From Scytonematopsis contorta HA4267-MV1 (GTDB lineage Bacteria > Cyanobacteriota > Cyanobacteriia > Cyanobacteriales > Nostocaceae): DNA of 64,000 bases. The notes beneath the pieces are model-generated. The model saw only the letters and a program-made list of their open reading frames with translations, searched no databases and was not told the origin of the DNA. How positions within the stretch are numbered: position 1 is the first letter of the stretch; each line of letters starts with the position of its first letter. The stretch lies in the NCBI GenBank assembly GCA_019359035.1, contig JAHHIC010000037.1:124001-188000 (forward strand). The letters run 5' to 3'. Position numbers and translations under genes: made by a program. Below are positions 17,877-27,659 of this stretch, piece by piece.

Positions 17877-18753
17877 TATCTTGGGAAAGCTGCGCTTGTA
17901 ATGCAAGTACCTGCTTTTTAGTTAATCCCGTGATTTGCACAATCAAATCTACTACCATTCCCTGACGTAAAGCGTTTATAGCAACCTGCTCTAAAGCTTC
18001 TTGTTTTCCTTCTTTTTTTCCTTCTTTTTTTCCTTTGCGTTCCCAACTAGTAACAATTTCCATAATTTCCTCCCTTTCATCCAATCCTATTTTACTAATT
18101 TCAGCTTGAAACACTTTCTCTTCCTTTGCATTCAGTTGTAAATAAGTATCCACAAACCCTGAAATCATTTTTACTCTGGCTGGGTCTAATTTTAGGGTAG
18201 CCAACAAGCGCAAACACTCCAACTTAGCTTGAGGACGTTCAACGACAGGAATATTCATTTTTGACATCAAAGCTGCGGCTACTGGATTTTTCTGCGTTAA
18301 ATAATCTCTCCAATTCAAACGATTTAACTGAATTGCTGCAAATTTAAACTGCAACACATCTAAATCTGGAAAAGTCATACTATGAGTTTTTGCTTCTGCA
18401 CGTTTGGGTTTATCAAACGAAAAAATAACAATTGGATAAATTGGTAAATCATATTTCTCATATAATCGCCCAAAGTATTTAAACATTCGCTTCGGAAAAA
18501 TAGGCTTAGACTTGCTGTAGGATTGAGCTTCTACATGAATCAAAAAAGAGCTACTACGGTTTTTGTACTTAACTTTTGCAAGCAAGTCAATTTTTTTCTG
18601 CTCTCCAGAAGTAACATCATTCAAAACTGTTTCTGGCAACAATCGTATATATCTTTTATCGATTTCTGAAGCTAATTGCGGCAGAAATAAATCAAGAAAT
18701 TCTACGAAAAAAGTCGATATCAATTCTTTGAATAATCTATCATGGTCAATCAT
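17872..18753 (-). CDS. Rpn-family (transposase_31-like) PD-(D/E)XK nuclease
   Basis: Recombination-promoting nuclease family, DNA endonucleases of the PD-(D/E)XK superfamily. The start MIDHDRLFKELI is typical. Active-site residues are probably Asp in KKIDLLAKV and the E-x-Q in FLIHVEAQS. The middle (about 75-200) contains the family pattern YDLPIYPIVIFSFD, and the C-terminus has a Lys/Glu-rich repeat (KKEGKKEGKQEA) before a short helical end (ITGLTKKQVLAL), common in cyanobacterial members. The 293-residue length is normal. It is flanked by 70-bp direct repeats, one overlapping its stop. No partner gene is seen. Confidence 0.85.
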   Translation of the reverse strand: MIDHDRLFKELISTFFVEFLDLFLPQLASEIDKRYIRLLPETVLNDVTSGEQKKIDLLAKVKYKNRSSSFLIHVEAQSYSKSKPIFPKRMFKYFGRLYEKYDLPIYPIVIFSFDKPKRAEAKTHSMTFPDLDVLQFKFAAIQLNRLNWRDYLTQKNPVAAALMSKMNIPVVERPQAKLECLRLLATLKLDPARVKMISGFVDTYLQLNAKEEKVFQAEISKIGLDEREEIMEIVTSWERKGKKEGKKEGKQEALEQVAINALRQGMVVDLIVQITGLTKKQVLALQAQLSQDS

Positions 18754-18917
18754 TTCTCCACCCCAAATTTCATATCACATTTTGGGGTTGTCTCGTTTGC
18801 TTGCTGCTTGATATATTGTTCCAGTTTAAACTGAGCAAGCTGTCTAAAATAGGCAACTTGCTGTTTCACATCATGTATCATGATAATATCAGCCTTTTTT
18901 ACAAGGTTTACGAAGGG

Positions 18918-18990
18918 CGACTACACTCAGATTGGCGTCCAGGGGTGGTCGTCTTTTTAATTTGTGAGCAGATTATTTGCATCTGTAGCC
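18918..18990. repeat. direct repeat right of the Rpn nuclease gene
   Basis: Second copy of the 70-bp repeat described at 17805, 165 bp upstream of the Rpn start codon. It has one extra C after GGCGTC and two extra bases near the end. The spacer from here to 19150 holds only AT-rich sequence. Confidence 0.85.
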
Positions 18991-19150
18991 GATAGTAGTG
19001 CTTCTGTTGGTCGCGTACAATATAGTTGGTAATATTTTTCTATTACTATAAGTAATGTTACTCTTGGTAATTATTTATATTACTTATGGATTGTCAAGTT
19101 AGGGGTGACCAACTAACAGTAGTGCTATTTTAAGGAGTAAAATTGAAGTC

Positions 19151-19480
19151 ATGTCTGTATTAGTGACTCTAAAGAAAGTCAGGGAAAGTAGAGGCTTGTC
19201 ACAAAATGAGTTGGCAAGAAGAACTGGTTATAGCTTGCAAAACATCCAAAAAATAGAACAGAATAGGTCGCTATCTATTACTTTTGAAGCCTTAGAAAAA
19301 TTTTGTCAGGTGCTTCAATGTCAACCTGGAGATATTTTACGCTGGGAAGCCGATAAAACTAACGATGAACCAGCATATCTAGTGAATCAGTCATTTCCAC
19401 CTCAAACTGATTCTGAGCAAAAGAAAAATCCTAGCCCAAAGCGTACTTCTCGTGATTTGTACAAAGTGAAAGAAGAGTGA
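19151..19480 (+). CDS. XRE-family transcriptional regulator
   Basis: A small DNA-binding protein of 109 residues. Residues 8-62 are a Cro/cI-type helix-turn-helix (SRGLSQNELARRTGYSLQNI) with the second-half pattern FCQVLQCQPGDILRW. The tail (65-109) is charged and disordered. GGAGTAAAATTGAAGTC lies upstream of the ATG, giving a moderately placed ribosome site. It is convergent with the giant STAND gene (21 bp between stops), so it may regulate that operon or belong to a lost toxin-antitoxin pair; neither is shown by the sequence. Confidence 0.85.
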   Translation: MSVLVTLKKVRESRGLSQNELARRTGYSLQNIQKIEQNRSLSITFEALEKFCQVLQCQPGDILRWEADKTNDEPAYLVNQSFPPQTDSEQKKNPSPKRTSRDLYKVKEE

Positions 19481-19501
19481 AAATTAAAGTGAAAAATCAA
19501 A

Positions 19502-22500
19502 CTATTTACTTTCACACAAAGCCCTATCACTATCAGTAACTTTAGAGTTAGTCTGAAGATAATCGTGTAATAATTGGCAACCGCGATTAAGTAGTTTATC
19601 TAAATCTAACTTTTCTAAATCTTGCATAATCACCGCTCCCCTTGCACCACCAAAAGCTAAAATGTTTCCATCGTGGTTAAAACTAGCATTGGTAATACCT
19701 TCTCGACTGCCTTCTCTATAGCCTTTCAAAGTTATTAGTGCTGTACCATTTATACTCCATAACCTTACTTGGTTATCGCTAGTAGCGACTAAAGTTTTAC
19801 CATTAGGATTAAAACTAACACTATTAAATTCTTCACCATCTCCATAAAGATAATTTAACTGGTTACCGTTCGTATCCCAAATTCTTACAGTACTGTCGAG
19901 ACTAGCTGAAGCAATAGCTTTACTATTACTAGACCAAGCAACTCCAAACACGGGACGACTATGGCCTCTTAAAGATGTAATCAAACTACCGTTAGGACGC
20001 CATAATATCACTGTTTTATCATCACTTGCAGAAGCAAGCATCTTACCATCTGGTGACCAACTGACCCAATTAACTGTTTCTTTATGTTGGTACAAATTGT
20101 TTAACAATTTCCCTTCACGACTCCATAGCTTGACTGTTTCATCTCTACTAGCGGAAGCCAGAGTTTGACCGTCCGGAGACCAAGCTACACTTAAAACGAC
20201 ATTTTCATGACCAGAGAAAGTGTTTATTAGGTTACCCTTTAGGTTCCAAATTTTTACTTTTGTATCTCTACCAGCAGTTGCTAGCTGTTGACCGTCGGGA
20301 CTAAAACGTACATCCCAAACTGTATCTTTATCTGCTTTAAAAGAAGATATCAATTTTTTCTGACGACTATTCCAAATATTAACCATTCCATCTTCACTAG
20401 CAGAAGCAATTAAATCTCCTTTCGCTGAGAAATTAACACTTGTAACGGCTTTAGTATGACGATTAAGTTTAGTTAAAGAATAATTTTGTAGCGACCATAT
20501 TTTAATAAGTCTATCTCTACTAGCGGAAGCAATAGTTTTTCTATCAGGACTAAAACTAGCACTATTTACCCAACCACTATGTCCTTTAAAAGTCTCTATT
20601 AGCTTACCGTCCATAGTACCAATTTTGATTGTACGGTCACTACTTGTGGAAGCAATAGTACGACCATCGGGGCTAAATACTACACTAGTAACAGGTTCTT
20701 TATGTCCCCACAATGTTCTAATTAATTGACCATTTTTATTCCAAAGTTTAATGGAGCCATCCCAACAGGAAGAGACTATATTCTGACCATCTTTTGACCA
20801 ATCAACACCTAAAACAGTACTATCGTGTCCAGATAAAGTTGTTAAAAGTTCACCATCCCGACTCCAAAGTTTTACGGTTTGGTCATTACTTGCCGAAGCG
20901 ATTGTCTTTCCATCGGGAGACCAAGCAACAGCTCGAACAAAACCTGTATGTCCTGTTAAAGTTTTTAATAGCTTACCGTCACTACTCCAAAGTTTTATAG
21001 TTTTATCTTCGCTAACAGAGGCAATCATCTCACCTTGTGGACTAAATGCTGCACTATAAACAACCCCTTCATGTCCAGATAAAGTGTTTAATAGTTTACC
21101 GTTACGTCCCCAAATTTTTAGGATTTTATCGGAACTAGCAGAAACAAGCCTTTGACCATCGGGACTATAACTAATACTATTGACCTGTTTTTTGTGTCCT
21201 TCTAAATTTTGAAGAAACTGACCCGACGCACTCCAAAGTTTAATAATATTATCAACACCAGCCGAAGCGATAGTTTTACCATCAGGGCTAAAAGTGACGC
21301 TATTTACCTCAGCTGCATGTCCCTCCAAACGGTTGAGTTCTTTCATCCCGTAAGTAGACTGATACAATGCGGTTTGAACTCTTTCTTGTGCTTCAGCGTC
21401 CGGTAAAAAAGCATTTTGCTGTTTTCGTCCTGCTTTTAAAGCTTCTTTTAAAGCGTCAATATCTTTATCCAAAGCAAACAGAGCTTCACTAGAAGAACTG
21501 GTGGCTTTAATTTCGTTAATTAAGGATTGTCTTGTTTGATAAGCAGAAAAGAAAATAAAACCGGTAAGCACCACACTCGCAACCACTGAAATAGTCAAAG
21601 CTTTTTTAAGAACCCGGTTCAGCCGTGCTTCGCTGCTACGTAGTTCAGCTTGTAATTTTTGTTGCTCAAGCTCAGCACCCATTCTGTCAATTGCTAATCG
21701 ACTGAGTTCTTCGCGCTTACGCAATTCTTTTAGTTCTGTAACTAAATCTAAATTCGGTTGTGGTTGGATATCGGGTAATATTTTTTGCTTTTTTTGACGC
21801 AGTTCGCTGTTAAGACGAGCGATTTCTGTGTCTGATTTTTCTACCTGTCTACGTAATTGTTTTAATTGTGCTTGGAGACTTCCTTCCGCTTGTTGCATGT
21901 AACGGATTAAATCTACCAAATAATCGTGAATTAGTTGATAGCGTTCAGGAACATCTGGAAATAGGACTACTAACCCAGAACGTACTAATATATCTAAAAC
22001 TAATTCTAATTTTTCGATAGATTCTAGTTCTGCTAGTTCCGCAGTTAATTCGGCACGGGTTTTGAAGGGTCGTTTATTATTTTCGTCTGTTAATAAATAT
22101 AAAACTAGTAATGCTGCACGTTCGTTTTCTTCCCCACAATCTTTAATTAATTGTCTAATATATCTTTCAATAAGTTTATTTGGTCTATATGGTTGGTATT
22201 TTTCTAAAGTACTAATACGCTCATATTGTAATTGTGCCCCTACAACCTGTAATTCTATTGGACGCACTTCACCTAGTTCTGCGGATAAATCTGTAACTAA
22301 AGCGTCTATTAATTCAGGTTCTAAATTTAAATGAGAGCGTTCGGTTAATTTTTCAATAACAGTTTTAGCGTCTTGTTTAGAGAAATTATTTAGTTGGTAG
22401 CGGATGCTTTGGTCAAGAATATTATTCTGGATTGTTTCCAAATCTCCCAGTTGCTTAAATTCTAATAACCTATGTAAATAATCTTCACGTAATGAAAAAA

Positions 22501-24640
22501 TTACTTTTACAAAAGGTATATTTAAAGCATCACATAAAAATCTATCAAATTCTTGCTGTTTTTCGCGGTTTGTATTGCCAGTGCAATTCAAGAAAAATTC
22601 TTCAAACTGGTCGAAAATTAAAACGGTAATGTAATGATTCTTGGCATTTTCTTGAAGTTTTTCTAAAAGCTCAGCAGTATTAATCGGTATAACAGGTTCA
22701 GGTAAAGTCTCCTCAGAAGCTTGGTCAATACCTTTACTCTGATTGATTGCTGTTGTTAAAGATTTACCTAATTCTCTGGCCCAGTCCGTATAAATTTGTA
22801 CAACTACAGGCACAGCAATTTGGTCACCGATAGGGAGTTTCTGTAGTGCTGGAACTAAACCAGCAGTAACGGTAGAACTTTTACCCACTCCCGAAAAGCC
22901 GTGAATTACCGTCAATTTTTGGTCAGCACGGCTAATTCTAGTGATTAAATTTTTAATATCTCGTTGACGACCAGAAGCGATAATTTCCAAAGCTACACTA
23001 CCACCTAAAAACGGTGATACTAAAGCTGGAGCTGTCGCTTGTTGTTGAGGTTGTAAGCGACCCGCTCCAATAAAAGCACTAAATCCATACTGTTGTTCCA
23101 CTGAGCGTTGTTTTTGCTTAATACTAAATGCTTCTAAATAGCGACCTTCTGCAAAATAGAGTTTTTGTAACTTTTGTAAATGACGTAAATAACGATAAGC
23201 ATCATAACGATGGTCACTACTTTCTAAATCTTTTGTTAATTCCTGACTTGCAGTTTTTAAATGTTCGCTAGCAATTTTTGCATCACCCAAACACCGTAGC
23301 GCTTTAGCTAAAAATAAACGATAAATTTGCGCTAGCATTAAGGGAAATATTCCGTGATGCACTTCATTATGTTCTTGCGCTTCGTATAATTTCCACAAAC
23401 CAACACGCGCATATTGACAAACTTGTGCCCATTGTTGGCAATGTATTGCGGCTTCTGCTAAATAACCATAGTCACAGGCTAGTTGCAGATGGTTACCATG
23501 ATTTTGATGTAATTCTAAAGATTTTTGAGCAAGTCTTTGTAATGGTTTCCAATGTTGTAAATGTTGTAAAACTTCAGCAAGCTTACTAATAAATTGAGCA
23601 ACTAAATCTGGACGCTTCGCTTTTTCAAAAGTTTCTATACATTGCTGTAAATATATTTTTGCTTCTTGCCAATAATGCCTACTTTGTGTTGGTGTTGGAT
23701 TACGGTCAGCAAGACGACAATAAGACAAGCCTATATAATATAGTAAAACGCCTGAACGTAATAAAGGACAAGTATGGCTATCGAGAACTTCTGACCCCGA
23801 ACCTAACGAATGAGAAATTTGCCAATTCTGTTCATCTGTAGTTTTACTTTGTGCTAAGCTCTGCCAAAATTTTAAACTTTCATGAAAATCATTTAATGCA
23901 TCTGAAATATTATCAGCGATATACTCATCTAAACCAAAGACGAATTCCAAACTTGCTTGTAAACTTCTTTCTATTTCAATACCTTGTTTTAGTAACTCCC
24001 CAATAGCGCAACGCATTTCCGAAAAATCTTCCTGCACTTTCTCTAAAGTACTATGGGGATAGGTAACTCTTCCTTGTGTTTGTTTAGATATAGCCCCAAC
24101 TTGCAACATTCTCGCAAACCATGAGTCGGTTTCTTGCTGCAAAAATAACAATAACTCATCCGCAGTCATTTCAAAACGGATGGGTGTTGCTGCCCAACTA
24201 GCAAAATCTGGTGCGAAACGTCGCAGTTTTCGCAGAACTTCATCTGTCACCCACAATACTAACGGAAATGGGTGGTGCTTGCGAAATTCATCGCGAATAT
24301 GATTTATAGCACGCAACAAATCATCCAGAGCTTCTACCGTTTCTAAACCTAGAACCATTAAAGCCTGGGGAGGTTCATCAGTTAGCTCTAAATGAATTGT
24401 TCGGTAAAGACTTCGAGCATTATGAGGTAGTTCAACCTGTTTTAAATTGTACCCACGCAGCGCATTTTCTTGAAGTGTTTGCAACATTCTCTGTTGCAAA
24501 ACTTCATAGTTACAGCAAGCTACAACTAGCGAAAATTGTCCAGAAGAGAGAGAAATAGCTCTCCCCAGACTCCGCAAAGAACGTTCGTTAGTTGCGATTA
24601 CATTTTGCCCTTCATTTTGTCTTTGTTGTCCTTCCACCAT
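19502..24640 (-). CDS. STAND NTPase with TPR region and 14 WD40 repeats
   Basis: A 1712-residue multidomain protein. Residues 25-190 look like a degenerate ATPase-type domain without a P-loop; 230-510 are TPR-like helices; 560-910 form an nSTAND NTPase with Walker A GFSGVGKSS and Walker B VLIFDQFEEFF; 915-1030 are coiled coil; one membrane segment follows (LTISVVASVVLTGFIFF, about 1036-1052); from about 1110 there are 14 WD40 units (LSGHEGVVYSAAFSPQGE type), enough for two seven-bladed propellers. STAND proteins with such repeats act as ligand-triggered switches, often in stress or immunity. Its start overlaps the end of the AAA gene by 43 bp, so the two are translated from one operon. No enzymatic effector domain is evident. 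Confidence 0.92.
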   Translation of the reverse strand: MVEGQQRQNEGQNVIATNERSLRSLGRAISLSSGQFSLVVACCNYEVLQQRMLQTLQENALRGYNLKQVELPHNARSLYRTIHLELTDEPPQALMVLGLETVEALDDLLRAINHIRDEFRKHHPFPLVLWVTDEVLRKLRRFAPDFASWAATPIRFEMTADELLLFLQQETDSWFARMLQVGAISKQTQGRVTYPHSTLEKVQEDFSEMRCAIGELLKQGIEIERSLQASLEFVFGLDEYIADNISDALNDFHESLKFWQSLAQSKTTDEQNWQISHSLGSGSEVLDSHTCPLLRSGVLLYYIGLSYCRLADRNPTPTQSRHYWQEAKIYLQQCIETFEKAKRPDLVAQFISKLAEVLQHLQHWKPLQRLAQKSLELHQNHGNHLQLACDYGYLAEAAIHCQQWAQVCQYARVGLWKLYEAQEHNEVHHGIFPLMLAQIYRLFLAKALRCLGDAKIASEHLKTASQELTKDLESSDHRYDAYRYLRHLQKLQKLYFAEGRYLEAFSIKQKQRSVEQQYGFSAFIGAGRLQPQQQATAPALVSPFLGGSVALEIIASGRQRDIKNLITRISRADQKLTVIHGFSGVGKSSTVTAGLVPALQKLPIGDQIAVPVVVQIYTDWARELGKSLTTAINQSKGIDQASEETLPEPVIPINTAELLEKLQENAKNHYITVLIFDQFEEFFLNCTGNTNREKQQEFDRFLCDALNIPFVKVIFSLREDYLHRLLEFKQLGDLETIQNNILDQSIRYQLNNFSKQDAKTVIEKLTERSHLNLEPELIDALVTDLSAELGEVRPIELQVVGAQLQYERISTLEKYQPYRPNKLIERYIRQLIKDCGEENERAALLVLYLLTDENNKRPFKTRAELTAELAELESIEKLELVLDILVRSGLVVLFPDVPERYQLIHDYLVDLIRYMQQAEGSLQAQLKQLRRQVEKSDTEIARLNSELRQKKQKILPDIQPQPNLDLVTELKELRKREELSRLAIDRMGAELEQQKLQAELRSSEARLNRVLKKALTISVVASVVLTGFIFFSAYQTRQSLINEIKATSSSSEALFALDKDIDALKEALKAGRKQQNAFLPDAEAQERVQTALYQSTYGMKELNRLEGHAAEVNSVTFSPDGKTIASAGVDNIIKLWSASGQFLQNLEGHKKQVNSISYSPDGQRLVSASSDKILKIWGRNGKLLNTLSGHEGVVYSAAFSPQGEMIASVSEDKTIKLWSSDGKLLKTLTGHTGFVRAVAWSPDGKTIASASNDQTVKLWSRDGELLTTLSGHDSTVLGVDWSKDGQNIVSSCWDGSIKLWNKNGQLIRTLWGHKEPVTSVVFSPDGRTIASTSSDRTIKIGTMDGKLIETFKGHSGWVNSASFSPDRKTIASASRDRLIKIWSLQNYSLTKLNRHTKAVTSVNFSAKGDLIASASEDGMVNIWNSRQKKLISSFKADKDTVWDVRFSPDGQQLATAGRDTKVKIWNLKGNLINTFSGHENVVLSVAWSPDGQTLASASRDETVKLWSREGKLLNNLYQHKETVNWVSWSPDGKMLASASDDKTVILWRPNGSLITSLRGHSRPVFGVAWSSNSKAIASASLDSTVRIWDTNGNQLNYLYGDGEEFNSVSFNPNGKTLVATSDNQVRLWSINGTALITLKGYREGSREGITNASFNHDGNILAFGGARGAVIMQDLEKLDLDKLLNRGCQLLHDYLQTNSKVTDSDRALCESK

Positions 24641-25953
24641 AGTTGAAATTGTTGTGTTTCTGCCAAAACTGGGTTAACGGCAAACCAAGCTCCCTGGTGG
24701 TCATGGTATTCAAAGACAAATAAGCTACGTAACAGGGTGTGATATTCGATATCCCCTTTTACCCGTTGATTCAGCACCACTTGAAAGATTAATTCCCATT
24801 CAGGAGCATCAATCGGTTTAGCGCTTTCATCTCGCAGCCTTTGAATTACCATTTCTACGCATTGACGGTCAAAAGGTGGGTCTTGCTCCCGCAGACAGTC
24901 AAAAAATAATCCTAACAGTCCACGCACATGACCACCACTCACCAAGCACAATCTATCCAGGGTTTCGGTTGAATCAAAAACCTTTGTAATTAAATCTAAC
25001 CGTTTTGTGGAAGGAACGTCAGGAAAGGCTCTAGCCAACAACATTTGTCGCATCAACTCCAGCCCTTTTTCATTAACCTCACCTGTACGTAATATTACAG
25101 GAATCATTGGTAATAGTTTTGGAGCGACTCCACCTCCCAAACGGTGCTGAAGTAAGGCACTATCATTTGAGAAAGTTAAAGCGAGGGGAATGGTGTAAAC
25201 AACGTGGCAATTCAGTTTGCGTAGCTGTTCTCCCCTATCAATAAACAAATATTCTGGTAAAGAACGTCCCGATGCTAGAGGTCGAATATCCACTCTGTCG
25301 AGGTTATCAACAATTACCACCAGTCCCCTTTTGCCTTTGGCTTTTAGTTCCTTGGTAGCACGACCGAGCAACTCAGTATTGATAGAATTCAAAATGTTTT
25401 CTGTACGAGGTTCCAAATAATCCCTTAACCGACGACGCAGTTGGGGACTTTCTTTGGTCTTCGCAGTAATTTTCGCAATTCCAACTGATAGCTCTGCTCC
25501 AACTTCTAAATCAATAGGCGTTTGCAAAAAATCTACCACTTCGGTAAATAATCTGCTAAAATAATTGACCTGCACCTTAATTTTCAGATTTTTCAAACTT
25601 TCGTCTACCTGTCCGGCAATACCTAAAAGAATATCGGTGACATCTACATCCCCCATATCCATAATTTGGGTGGACTCGAAATAAACCACATGAAAATTCT
25701 GCTGTTCCAATTCAGCCTTGAGACGCAGCAATTCGGTGGATTTTCCGCAGCCAATATGTCCAGTAAATAGTTGACAAGTAGGCGAGTCAGGTGCGATTTT
25801 TGTAATAGTCCGCTGCAAAGCCTCAATAATCTTTCCGCCTCTTACCGAAGCGAAATCGATATAATACTGGCGTTCGGTCGCATTCCCCATCATTAGAGGT
25901 CTGCTAGGGTTGCAGGCTTGGTAGAATTTCTCTAAATCTAGGTCGAATTGCAT
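24598..25953 (-). CDS. AAA/KAP-like P-loop ATPase, partner of the WD40-STAND protein
   Basis: A 451-residue ATPase taken from the ATG at 25953 (MQFDLDLEKFYQAC); a TTG gives five more residues. Walker A is GHIGCGKSTE (about 70-79) and Walker B LVVIVDNLDRVD (about 210). The C-terminal half has helical segments and the pattern RLVSGGHVRGLL-like CLVSGGHVRGLL (about 340), a sensor-2-like region in STAND/KAP ATPases. It precedes and overlaps the giant STAND gene, forming an AAA plus STAND two-gene operon. I know such pairs from Nostocales genomes only as uncharacterised proteins. The biochemical role is unknown; a regulator or assembly factor of the STAND protein is plausible. Confidence 0.88.
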   Translation of the reverse strand: MQFDLDLEKFYQACNPSRPLMMGNATERQYYIDFASVRGGKIIEALQRTITKIAPDSPTCQLFTGHIGCGKSTELLRLKAELEQQNFHVVYFESTQIMDMGDVDVTDILLGIAGQVDESLKNLKIKVQVNYFSRLFTEVVDFLQTPIDLEVGAELSVGIAKITAKTKESPQLRRRLRDYLEPRTENILNSINTELLGRATKELKAKGKRGLVVIVDNLDRVDIRPLASGRSLPEYLFIDRGEQLRKLNCHVVYTIPLALTFSNDSALLQHRLGGGVAPKLLPMIPVILRTGEVNEKGLELMRQMLLARAFPDVPSTKRLDLITKVFDSTETLDRLCLVSGGHVRGLLGLFFDCLREQDPPFDRQCVEMVIQRLRDESAKPIDAPEWELIFQVVLNQRVKGDIEYHTLLRSLFVFEYHDHQGAWFAVNPVLAETQQFQLWWKDNKDKMKGKM

Positions 25954-26778
25954 AAGCAGGTAGTCCAATCACTCAAAAAACGAGTAAAAACATCAAAAAC
26001 TATATTTCATTTGGGGAAACTAAGGCTATCTCTAAGCGTGTATTTCCCACAGAATACAAACTAAACTTGTAGATTTCCGGAATGATATTGAAAATTACGT
26101 GAAATATGTTTACGCACGAAAGCATCTGTGTAGCAAATGTAAATTTACATGCTTGCTAACAGTAACAACGGTTACGGGAAATTACAAAAAATAATTACAG
26201 ACACTGAAGAATTGTAAATATATCGAAAAGAGAAAAATGTTTGCTAAGGTACATTTTCGTAGATAACCCTATTACCAATTTCGATAATACTTACAGAGCA
26301 TTAAATCCGGAAATTAATTTTCAACCAACTCCGACTGTTCTTGTCATGAACAACAACACACAAGACTCACGATTTATTTTACTTAGTCTAGCCTTGACAG
26401 AAGCAATCGTTGTTTATTAAATAACACTTTTGATTGGCATTTGTCCACTAGTAAAAGCTAAACAAACTCAACTTAAAAATTTTCATTCCAGACTCCAACG
26501 ACAAATAAATTTATGAGGTTGACTTGTTCCACCCAAGCCAACAGCTGACAAATAATAATCACGAGTAATAATCAAAAAAATCTAAAAATGATACCCTCTT
26601 TACTTGAATAATACATAATAACTATAGTAAATATAACTTGCATTTTATAAGTAACTTTAATTTAGGTAAAAATACCTTTTTTTAGATAAAAATATAGGTA
26701 AGGGTAAAGGGCAAAATTGATAACACCAGCCCTAAAGAAAAAAGATTAACTTAATAAGAATCAAATCTTAGACGTAAA
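25954..26778. other. 825-bp AT-rich region without a clear gene
   Basis: It should contain the promoter of the AAA-STAND operon. The only frame I noticed is a 24-codon ORF from the ATG at 26346 (MNNNTQDSRF) ending before 26420, without a ribosome-binding site; I do not call it. No strong palindrome or repeat was seen. Confidence 0.5.
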
Positions 26779-27009
26779 CTAATTGTTACAAGTCCCAAGA
26801 CGCAAGCACTCTGGGGTTTTATCGTCTCTGCCAGAAATTATTACAGGTTGCTGGGGGTAATCTGTATTTACTCTGGTAGTAATCGTTGTTGGATTTACGG
26901 GAACTTTGTAGCGAAAAAAAGTTAATCCACTGGTGTGAGCAATGCTTGAAGGAGCATTACATAAGAAAACAGGCAATGCTATTAATCCAACACAAATCTT
27001 CCTAGCCAT
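26779..27009 (-). CDS. small predicted secreted protein
   Basis: A 76-residue product. Residues 1-24 form a typical signal peptide (basic start MARK, hydrophobic CVGLIALPVFL, small residues before SIAH), giving a mature chain of about 50 residues with two Cys near the end (CLRLGTC) that could form a disulphide. I do not recognise a family. The ATG at 27009 has GAGG 8-11 nt upstream. It stands alone between the AAA operon promoter region and a long tandem array. A chance ORF is possible, but the signal peptide argues against that. Confidence 0.5.
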   Translation of the reverse strand: MARKICVGLIALPVFLCNAPSSIAHTSGLTFFRYKVPVNPTTITTRVNTDYPQQPVIISGRDDKTPECLRLGTCNN

Positions 27010-27112
27010 AATAAACCTCAGTTAAAAATTAGATTACGCCGTAGACCCCCTCAATTTGGTAATTTGACAGAAGTAATACCATTTAACGAAACACCTGATA
27101 CAAATAAAATCC

Positions 27113-27362
27113 GTAGAGACGGCGATTTATCGCGTCTTTGATTTATCGCGTCTTTGATTTATCGCGTCTTTGATTTATCGCGTCTTTGATTTATCGCGTC
27201 TTTGATTTATCGCGTCTTTGATTCATCGCGTCTTTGATTTATCGCGTCTTTGATTCATCGCGTCTTTGATTCATCGCGTCTTTGATTCATCGCGTCTTTG
27301 ATTCATCGCGTCTTTGATTCATCGCGTCTTTGATTCATCGCGTCTTTGATTTATCGCGTCCC
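27113..27362. repeat. 16-bp tandem array, 15 copies
   Basis: GTAGAGACGGCGATTTATCG begins an imperfect palindrome of the GTAGAGACG family. Its right arm (ATCGCGTCTTTGATTT) is then repeated about 15 times, with ATTT/ATTC variants grouped so that the later copies mostly carry ATTC. There are no unique spacers, so it is not a CRISPR array. Confidence 0.92.
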
Positions 27363-27538
27363 TGATTTAGAGATTTGTATCAAAGTTCAAGTAAAAGGGT
27401 GTAAGCCCCCTGAACTAAAGTTCGGGCTGAAAGCTTAAACCCGTTGAAACGGGTTAAAAGAGTTGCTCAAACTTATGGTTCGTGACTATTAACCTCATGC
27501 TTATATATCCACAAAAATTCCCAATTCACCCGGATAAA

Positions 27539-27604
27539 AATTCGGACTCCCCGCTCCCCACTCCCAACTCCCCACTCCCCATTTCCCACTCCCCACTCCC
27601 CTTT
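27539..27604. repeat. heptamer repeats upstream of tatC
   Basis: CCCCGCT/CCCCACT/CCCAACT/CCCCATT units run up to about 55 bp before the tatC start. The preceding 150 bp (27395-27465) also contain an AACCCGTTGAAACGGGTT hairpin. Confidence 0.8.
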
Positions 27605-27659
27605 TTTTTGTGAAAGTCCTACAATGGTCAATGAAAAGCGCTCCCTGTAAAATTTAGAC

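Noticed and set aside
26346-26420. 24-codon ORF upstream of the AAA operon
   Set aside because: No ribosome site and too short to judge.
27113-27362. Possible CRISPR array
   Set aside because: The units are 16 bp and directly adjacent with no unique spacers; no cas genes are nearby.
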